Under the pieces are notes generated by a model. That model worked only from the letters and a program-made list of their open reading frames with translations. It was not told the origin of the DNA and searched no databases. Positions 56,431 to 64,000 of a stretch of DNA of 64,000 nucleotides are shown here, piece after piece. Position 1 is the first letter of the stretch. Each line of letters begins with the position of its first letter. The stretch spans positions 138 through 64,137 of the forward strand of contig JAKCWW010000399.1 of assembly GCA_026260175.1 (NCBI GenBank), given 5' to 3'. The DNA comes from Reticulitermes lucifugus. Lineage: Eukaryota > Arthropoda > Insecta > Blattodea > Rhinotermitidae. A program made the position numbers and the translations under genes.

Positions 56431-57060
56431 AAGCTCATGTCGGAAACCGCTGATGTCCTTACATATATATGATAATACAGTCGTCCATAGCTACGAATAT
56501 CAGTGTCTGTCTGAGCAGGTCTATCCGTGTAAGTGACTATTTCATACGCCAACGCTGGGTGCAGAAGCGCCTACAGGCAATTGGAAATTGCGGCTAAATG
56601 TTCCTTTAATTGTCCACTCATCATGATGATATTTACTTTGCCTTAAGTACGCTTTGTTTGACTATTGGCTGTATTTGATTATTATTTGTGTACGTGGCGT
56701 GTTTCGCCTATGGCAGTGGCAGCTTGCCCAAAATTCCGTTTAACATCACTTTGTTGTTTTTCATGCCACTTTCTTGCGCCGCATGGAACAGATGGTAACA
56801 ACACCCTACGTGTACGATTGCGTAGTAAGATTCTGTCGTGGGGGAAAAAGGAGAAACAGTTTACCTTGAGTGAAGCATCTTCCTCTAGTTCCATTATGTG
56901 ATGATTTTATCTGTTTTGTAAGAATGAATCATCCATTTTAAGAAATCGTTTAAAGTGCTTGCTTTTCACACTCTTCTGCCTAAAGCCCAGTTAATGGATT
57001 ATTTGTAATTTTAAAATAAACGAAATATTTAGACGTTTACAATTAAATTTGCCTGCTGAT
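56431..57060. other. No gene recognised
   Basis: Complementary frames at 56665-56901 and 56682-56894 are mirror shadows of each other. Confidence 0.4.
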
Positions 57061-57061
57061 T

Positions 57062-57122
57062 TATTTATCTGCGGACCGCCTGGGATCTCATGGAAGGCGG
57101 TTCAGCAACCATTGATCTAGCC
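57062..57122. mobile_element. Possible hAT terminus
   Basis: On the minus strand ATCAATGGTTGCTGAACCGC is followed by GGCGGTCCGCAGATAAA. This resembles hAT ends of the form CAGTGGTTCTCAACC..GCGGCCCGC. No partner end found. Confidence 0.3.
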
Positions 57123-59364
57123 ATTTGCACGTCGAGTCATAACACTACCGGACAGAACGGATCTCTGTGTGGTACAGTGCCACTCACAATTATTTACTTT
57201 CGGGGACCATGTACAGGAAACACTGTCCTCGCTCGTGAAGCTAATAGGAATATACTGTATACGTTCCGTTAGAGACAGCATTGCTTTGCCGTCGTGTGCT
57301 GGACATTATTCGAAGTCATATCCAACGACTTTGGCTTGTCTGCTAGGAAAACGCGTGAATGTCAAGTTCATGACATTGGTACATATTTCCGTATTCCTGA
57401 TGAGAGAGTGTGCATGGTCTTGGCAGATATGGTTGCAGTGTTTCAGGCTTTGCCATCATGTTTTAAATACTTCTTTTTGGTGCTCTTTACTTGAGGGACG
57501 TACCGTTTCGTCATTCTGAACATGTATTTGTTCAAGGTTGCTTCCTGGCCTCACGTAACAGCAGTCTCACATGACAAGACCATTGTGAACGAGTATGGGT
57601 GTCGTCAGACACTCAAGTCTTACCTAACGTCGTTTAATATAATAAAGGTGTTAAAATGCTACAACCATCACATATTGAATTATTGAATTGTGTATTTTAT
57701 TGCAGTTACTGTACGTCGTCACAATAATGTTCGTTCACTTCTTCGAATAGTAAGTTGTTAATGTGGTGACATACATCCTGTCATAAAATCATATAGGCAT
57801 GCCCATCAGAGGAGAAGCAAATGGATAAAGAATCCTCTACAAACCCTAATTAGAAATGTAAGAAATATTACTTGCATATTACATGCGTTTCGTTTGACAT
57901 TTTTAACATAACGTATTTGTATTTTGTACTTGTCTCATGTCCGTTCATCTTTCGATGTCTGCGCTGTTCTGTGTGCATCACATATGTAGTTTAAGCTTAA
58001 ATTCGTCGCCACAGTTTGTTTTGCATTTAACCTTTCAAAGACGATTTTTTTCTTACACTAAATTTTCCCACGAAATTGCTGTTCGCGAATATCGTAATGC
58101 CATTTCTGACATGGCCATTTCACTTGTGCGTCTTTTATACAGCGAGAATTGCCCGAGCTTTCGTCGGAATGACATCTCTGTGGGTAGGTTGCCTATAATT
58201 TAACATTTGTGAATTTGAATAAATCTTTTCATATCATCGGTGCCAGAAACACCTCACAACGTTCCAGTAAGTATTGGAGGAATTCCACAGACCGTCTGCG
58301 CCAATATAGTCACGTTTCTTTTAAAAATCGTCCAAGTCAGACGTCTTTTGTTTTCTGTTCGTGAGATCCCTGAAAGGTGAATTCAGTCGCGATGCCTGTC
58401 TTTCTGTCCTGGCCAGTTCCGCAGTAGGCTATATGACGCACACCTTACTGGGGACGGGCAAGTAAAGGAATTGACTGCTATACCATCTGTTGATACTGCG
58501 AGCATGTTCGCTTCCTGCTAGTCACTTGTCGAAGTGGCTAGCAATACACGCGACAAATTCGGAATACGTTTATTTAAACAAGTAGCTTTTAAAACGTGAC
58601 CACAGAAATCACGCACAGTGGAACAAGAAGTTCAGTATGCAGGAACACCTTAATTGTAGTGCATGTTGAAGCTGTTCCTGGTAACTTAACGGATATCCCC
58701 CTACATTACTGCATTTCTCGTGATGTCATTAGCGTTTGGTATAGGTGCAACCAACATTAAGAATATACCATATTGTCTTATGGGAGTATGCATGACACGA
58801 CCCATCTGAAATTCGTGGTGTTCTTGTGCATATCTGTACAGATTGGTTATGCACTTCCATGATAAATTTGTGAAGGAGTGGAATTAAAACAAGAAATAAA
58901 GCGAAAGGAGTGTTAGAGATGATTGACCCCTTAAAGGGACCGCGCCCAGAATATCTTGTCTAGGGCGGGGTGAGAGTCACATCCCCCCACGCTCTACCTG
59001 CTCCATTGACTTCAGCAGACAGGCGTAGTGAATGGGTGAGTGAACATGTGTTACGTAATATATTATACTTGTGTATGTTCCGAAGTACAAGGACCCGGAT
59101 AATTAATCTCGTTGGAGGTCAACATCATGGCTACTAAGATCAGTTATTAATTTTCTGTTAGTTTTGTCTGTGTAGGGCCTGCTTCGTTTGTATGTACTTG
59201 CTTGGCTGTATCTGAAGACTGAATTTCTACACCTTAATTTTGAGGTGGACAGTAGAGAGGTGTTTCTTTTTTATACTGTTACTTCTAGACCAGGCACCCT
59301 ACAGGTGTCGAATAGGGTTGTGGGTATTCTATGTACTATTTATGTTTTTGTTTATTAAATTAAC
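57123..59364. other. No gene recognised
   Basis: Frames of 116 (57169-57519) and 88 codons (57937-58203) show no domain. The GC-rich piece at 58925-58995 (AAGGGACCGCGCCCAG) may be another SINE body but could not be placed. Confidence 0.4.
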
Positions 59365-59367
59365 AGC

Positions 59368-59590
59368 ATGATTTAGCCGTGCCATGGCTCGGGCTGCTGG
59401 TCGCCGGCCTCTCACCGCAGAAGCCCGGATGCAATTCCAGGCCAATTCATGTAGGATTTATGGTGGACAGAATGGCACTGGGACAACGTTTTCTCCTCAT
59501 ATTTCGTTTTTACTCTGTTAGTATCTTTCCATCAATGCTTACTCATTCGCCCATCTGTTACCGATGCTATGTAGTCTTAACAACTGACAG
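59368..59590 (+). repeat. SINE-B copy 2
   Basis: CCATGGCTCGGGCTGCTGG (A region), CCTCTCACCGCAGAAGCCCG, GATGCAATTCCAGGCCA (degenerate B box) and TTTATGGTGGACAGAATGGC parallel copy 1. The 74-codon frame over it is a translation of the SINE. Confidence 0.7.
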
Positions 59591-59948
59591 CGTCTGTAAA
59601 TAATACACTTACAAACATTATTAGCATAGACCAGAAGACGATTTATGCCGTTAAGGTCCAGTCTTTCGTTGTTTTGTAGGGCCTTCCTAATGGCGAATGT
59701 TGACCAAAGTTGAAAAGCGGTGATGATAAAAGTATCTCTTTATTTCAGACGATTTTGAATAGGAAATGCAGCAAGTAAATGTTCCCCTATATGGACTTCA
59801 TTATACTGTTCAGTTATATGGTATATTTTGCGTAACCTAACTAGTTTGCACGAGTTTGTACTAAAGTGTTTGTTTGTTACACATCATCCTTTTTTCTTAT
59901 AGTTAGAAAATAGTGATCTAGACCTCTCACACATTACAGAACCCGTTT
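59591..59948. other. No feature recognised
   Basis: AT-rich spacer. Confidence 0.35.
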
Positions 59949-59949
59949 T

Positions 59950-60700
59950 AGGCGCGTTCGCAAAATTGCGAAAAGCGACTGTTAGCTTCGTCATGTCTGT
60001 CCGTCTGTCCGTCCGTCCGCATGGAACAACTCGACTCCTACTGGACGGTTTTTCATTAAATCTGATATTTGATGATTTTTCTCAAATCTGTGGAGAAAAT
60101 TAAACTTTGATTAAAATCTGACAAGAATAACGGGCACTTTACATGAACACCTATGTACATTTATGACTATATCTCGCTGTTCTTCTTAGAATGAGAAATG
60201 TTTCAGACAAAAGTTGCATAGAAAATCTAAACACACATTTTACATTCCAAAAGGTTCTGACGACGGTATGTAACACTGAGCACTAATTGGTTTCTGGACT
60301 TTGTCCATCGTCCGAAAATCTAAAATCACGACGTTACGGAAACTGGATCTGCTTCCGTCCTCAGGTGAAGAGGGAGGGAGACATCTACTCTGTTGGGTCC
60401 CTTAGACCGAGCTAACCTCAATCACTGGACCATGGACAAAGTCCAGAACCCAATTAGTTCTCACACATTTTACGTTCAATAACTTTTTTCCGAAAGTCGT
60501 GCCGTTTATGTGAAAAAAATTTGGTAGAGCCGGACAGGCCACAGATGGCAGTATGATAAGGCGCATGCACTCTGCATGCTTGTAACTAAGGCTACAGTGA
60601 TACACTCAGAATATGAAATACTTATTGCTTTTCCACGGCAAAAGTGGTTACGCGAATGCGCCTTAATTTTACGTTATACGTACATTGCCTGTCTTGTTTC
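59950..60700 (+). repeat. Dispersed repeat P, copy 2, interrupted by FB-5
   Basis: GGCGCGTTCGCAAAATTGCG to ACATTGCCTGTCTTG matches copy 1 at 43358. The match is broken at 60247 and resumes at 60462, where FB-5 sits. Copy 1 provides the empty-site sequence (AACACATTTTATGTTCAATA). Confidence 0.75.
60248..60461. mobile_element. Foldback FB-5 with 16-bp TSD
   Basis: CACACATTTTACATTC (60232-60247) is repeated as CACACATTTTACGTTC (60462-60477), 15 of 16 identical. The 214-bp insert has inverted arms: CTAATTGGTTTCTGGACTTT from 60283, answered by AAAGTCCAGAACCCAATTAG to 60456. The interior holds one minus-strand hammerhead-like core: CTGAGGA (60358-60364), one C, GGAAGC pairing with GTTTCC (one G-T), and GTAAC (60332-60336) where GAAAC is expected. 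Uninterrupted repeat P at 43358 supports the insertion model. Confidence 0.8.
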
Positions 60701-61794
60701 TTTGTATCGTTATGCACGCAGAAGTGTGTAAATGCATGAGTCCAGAGTGTGGTATATGGATCTGTACGTATTGTCAGCGCTTCTAGAGATCCTGAATTTT
60801 TCTTGCAGAAATAATATTGTATTGTACAGAATTGCGGAAAGCGCCGTAGTTACCCTTCGCAAATGTGACACGATTTGTATAATGTGTAGTATTTTTTTCT
60901 TTTTGGAGTCTATTTATTTACATTCGTCGATTAAAATTATCAAATGTAGTTGTTAACGTCCTCTTCACGCCAGACATGAACATGCAGTCCCAGTTATTAA
61001 CACTGATTTAATCCGTTTCGCCTAACTCGTAGTGTATTATCTGAATAAGACTGAGTTACACTGTAAGCAGCTACCTTTTGAAATACTCACACTCTGATAG
61101 CATCACTGTAATGCTTAATCAGCTTTGTATGCTGAAATTCAGATGGCTCATGATATAATTGTCTGGGGTTGTAAGACATTGATGCATTATGCAAAACATA
61201 ATTCGTCTTTGAAAGTATGAGATCAGGAGCTACTTTTGTGTGGAGTGGGTTGTTCCCTTTTGTCAAGCGTGACATCAGGCCAGGCCACGTTGATTTAACT
61301 TCTAAACCTTTTTGAAGGACAGGGTAAAAATAAGGCTTGATGATCAGTGAGGTGGCATGTGGCTGTAGCTGGAGAAATTTCCGGCTTGTTTATGTAATCA
61401 TTAACCGTGTTGTGTATATCAGTCTCATTTGAAACTTGTTGAGGTATCATAGAATGTTTCCCAAGAGTTACGAAGTTTTAACCCGTGACTTTCGTTATTT
61501 CTTTTATCGCTATCACTCATTGTCTAATATGACCCGTATTCAAAAACTGTACGTGCAGGTTGCCTGTCGGTATCCAGCTTCGTACCGCCAACAAAAAAAG
61601 ATACGACGCTTTTTTTCTGACTTGCTGTTAAGGCGATGTGAAAATACTACGGTAGAGCATTTCGATGCGATGCCAGTCCTGTTCCAAGTTTTGAGTTAAC
61701 ACCAGTAAACTTTAATTTCTTTGCGGGTGCCTAATTAAAACCAGGCCATGAAGACGTATCTACGAAGGTCGGTTAGAAAATAAGGTTTACGTGG
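60701..61794. other. No gene recognised
   Basis: One 87-codon frame (61436-61699) is rich in Tyr and Arg, with no family match. Confidence 0.4.
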
Positions 61795-62115
61795 CATATA
61801 ATTTCGTAACTAAAGAACTTGGATTGATCGTGATTATAGGCAAGGCGAATTCGTCGCGGAGTGATTATCATCTCTTTCCGGCGCTTAAGCAAGATCGTGG
61901 CAACCACAAACTTAAAGATGGTCGCGAGGTGGAAACAGTTGTATGACGATGGCAGATAACGCAAGACACGGTCTTCTGTCAATAAGGAGTAGAAAAGCTC
62001 GTCCCACGATAATATAAATGCCTCAGTTGTGGCGAAGACCACGTGACAAAGTAGTGTAACAGCACTACATTGAAATCTGAACTGTCCTTGTTGTACATAA
62101 TTGGAAATAAATAAC
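61795..62115 (+). pseudogene. Mariner transposase C-terminal relic
   Basis: On the plus strand the words SRSDYHLFPALKQDRGNHKL and KDGREVETVV, then QDTVFCQ, GVEKLVPR and YKCLSCGEDHVTK, follow in order with a few stops and shifts. This is the C-terminal third of a mariner-type transposase. The Asp of SDYHLF is the third catalytic residue of the D,D34D triad. The first two Asp lie in the missing upstream part. The frame then reaches stops and AT-rich 3' sequence. The 89-codon minus frame over it is a shadow. A more decayed copy lies at 44045-44335. Confidence 0.8.
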
Positions 62116-62189
62116 CCAAAATATGTGCATATTAAACTTATTTTCTTGAGGTCCCTCGTTTGTGATTAGCATTAAAAACTAGTGGTTAC

Positions 62190-62400
62190 TGTATGGACCA
62201 GCAGGTTAAATATTCACAAATTCTTTTTGCCCACAAAACGTGTTAATGTGTTTTGTGTGGATCTCAGAACAAACAGAGATTATTTTCCTATGCAGCATTA
62301 ACTGACTGGTTCTTACAACCGAGACGGAGTGTGTTTAGGAACTGAATGTTTAAATATAATTTACGTTAATATGTAGACTTAGTAAGGTTAAGAAAGCACC
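62190..62400. repeat. Dispersed repeat R, copy 3
   Basis: GTGTTTTGTGTGGATCTCAG, AACAAACAGAGATTATTTTC, GCAGCATTAACTGA, ACCGAGACGGAGTGTGTTTA and AAATATAATTTACGTTAA match copy 1 block by block. Confidence 0.6.
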
Positions 62401-62548
62401 GCGCCCTGAAGACGTGTTGGGAGTGAGGGTAAAGCCCAACACATTCTTAACCTCGAGGCTAGAGGAATGGTCAGTTTTACACCCCAGTCACTGTGCATGC
62501 GGGGAAAGAATCCCAGACGCTCATGTGTTAGGATGCTGGGTGGATCCC
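62400..62548 (-). repeat. SINE-A copy 8
   Basis: The minus strand reads GATCCACCCAGCATCC, GATTCTTTCCCCGCATGC, CAGTGACTGGGGTGTAAAAC, CCTCTAGCCTCGAGGTTAAG and GTTGGGCTTTACCC, the SINE-A body order without the tRNA-like head. Confidence 0.6.
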
Positions 62549-64000
62549 AGAGCCGGCATTGATACGGTGGCGAAGGGAGAAGCTGTGCCTCTGGCAGTAA
62601 TGCAACACTGTTGTTCATGGTATAAGGTACGTGTACTGCATGTGAGCAAGTTTACAATTAACAGCAAGAGACCTCAAGGGGGCTTATCTGGGCTAGCGGG
62701 CCGTTTTGTTTAGACTTTTTGTCCAGACCTTTCCGGCAGCCGTAGTATGTCCATGCGTAGCTCCAGTTTCAAAATCCTCCCTCATTCCAGGAACAGCTAG
62801 GATTGTAGTTAGAGAAGTGACAGAAAGTACAGATGATTCAGGTATGACCTCATGAATTATGACGGACTTAAATTTAATCGTGTAGGTGTTTACATTTCCT
62901 TATTTTTTATAATGAACTAACATTACAATATATGGGAGTGCTTGTATTGAAAATACAGTTTAATAAATATTGCACAGCACTGAAGGTGAGTTCCAGCTGT
63001 TCACCACAACAGACACCAAGTTCCAACCAGTTATTCAAATAGTATGGAGATTAGTATCTTTTTGCGTGTAAGATTTTTATGGTAAGCAGATGAACCTTGG
63101 TAGGGTGTGGGCTCGTGACCTTTGACTGCCCATACTCTATTTCGGGGGTGGAGAATGATCATTACATTGAGTGAACAAAAGGAAGGTAACTGCACTAGGT
63201 TGTGTATGTCGTAATTTATGCGACACCATTGTCGGAAAGTTAGGGTTGAAGATGCTGAGCAGCATGTTGACTTGACTTGTTTGTACAAGGTATCGGTTGG
63301 AACGGACCGCGTAGGCTGATCATAATTACATTTCATTTCAATCATACAACTTTACAACTAGACTTACTATATACAACTCGCATGCAGAACGTTTGTGGAG
63401 ATAATCGTCAGGGATTGGGACTGGCCTATGTTCCATGTGTAACGAGCCGAAGTGACTGGCTGATCCTCCTGAACTTCGATTTTTCGATTTCTGTGTTTCA
63501 AATTTTCTCGTTTCGTTATTCATGGTAACAAATGGTTCGTTGTAGTACGGAATTTTTAATATTTCAAGGCGATGTTGGAAGTTTTCCCGTATCGACAAAT
63601 GAATGCGAAGATCTTTCGTATAATAGTGTATTGTCGTTACGGCTGTTGTAGGTACTCTAATCGTGTTGCAGTATGACTATTACGTTACTGATTGTGCCAA
63701 GTGTAATTTCTGTCACTTGGCCTTTTAATTTGCAGAGTACATTTCGTTTGAAAGGTACATGATTTGCAGAGTATGCTACCATAAACTTTGAGATATTTAT
63801 AATTGCGTAAAATCGCAAGACAGCTCTGCAGTAGTTTTTGTTTTGCTTCCAGGATATTTGTAATTAAACCGTATTTACATTATGGTAATTATGCTACAGA
63901 CGCTGTAATCTTTTGTCATATTTTCATTTTGAGAGACGTTTATATAGGCCTGTATGCATAATCAGTGGTATCTAAATATGACAAGTCTTTGCGTAAAACA
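62549..64000. other. No gene recognised
   Basis: Frames of 104 (63031-63345, minus), 83 and 86 codons (63277-63598, both strands) overlap and show no domain. Confidence 0.4.

Noticed and set aside
1-64000. Direct-repeat array compatible with CRISPR
   Set aside because: No set of regularly spaced identical repeats was seen, and the DNA is clearly eukaryotic.

Overview
This 64-kb window looks like animal nuclear DNA from an arthropod, most likely an insect. A cockroach or termite relative is my guess, because the decayed LINE tails (RRRWEDNIK / RALVNTVMNLRVP type) and the mariner tails resemble families I know from such genomes; no search was run. I find no host protein-coding gene, no intact rRNA or tRNA gene, no CRISPR array and no operon. 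The longest open frame (183 codons, 29086-29637, minus) matches nothing I recognise. The window is best read as intergenic or intronic DNA filled with old transposable-element debris.

The recognisable content is: (1) LINE relics. About nine are 3'-terminal fragments of one family, at 6640-6935(+), 6925-7490(-), 12855-13150(-), 14440-14660(+), 19620-19745(-), 31060-31155(-), 33955-34225(+), 36830-37095(+) and 55755-56088(+). A related RT-end fragment lies at 56090-56430(-), and a different LINE with an RNase H end at 10600-11106(+). (2) tRNA-derived SINEs: SINE-A (eight or nine copies, 3' tail of TTTACC units), SINE-B (two), SINE-C (two) and several lone tRNA-like heads. (3) DNA-transposon relics: two mariner transposase C-termini (44045-44335 and 61795-62115), a CENP-B/pogo-type helix-turn-helix with a possible terminus (51978-52260), a TA-flanked mariner-like MITE (2670-2904), three copies of a short terminal-inverted-repeat MITE, and two possible hAT ends. 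(4) Unclassified dispersed repeats: a three-copy ~210-bp family and a two-copy ~530-bp family.

The most interesting layer is a family of foldback (inverted-repeat) elements and solitary fragments that share one small RNA-like module: CTGANGA, one extra base, a 4-7-bp stem with loop, then GAAAC. This is the layout of a hammerhead ribozyme core. It appears at least ten times on both strands with different stems that still pair. Four of the foldbacks sit between direct repeats of 13, 14, 14 and 16 bp, so they look like inserted units; one is nested in another foldback and one in the ~530-bp repeat. Hammerhead motifs are known in Penelope-like elements, and these may be short non-autonomous relatives. 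No Penelope reverse transcriptase is present here, and the extra base at the stem II junction leaves catalytic activity open.

Region by region: 0-5 kb holds a hammerhead-like motif, diverged tandem repeats, the mariner MITE and a minisatellite. 5-14 kb holds SINE-A, tail-to-tail LINEs, the RNase H LINE and nested foldbacks. 14-20 kb holds a foldback, LINE tails and interlocked inverted repeats. 20-31 kb is sparse, with SINE-B, SINE-C and the largest foldback. 31-42 kb holds two clean hammerhead-like motifs, SINE-A followed by a LINE tail, microsatellites and an assembly gap. 42-64 kb holds mariner relics, the ~530-bp repeat pair, SINEs, the pogo relic and convergent LINEs.
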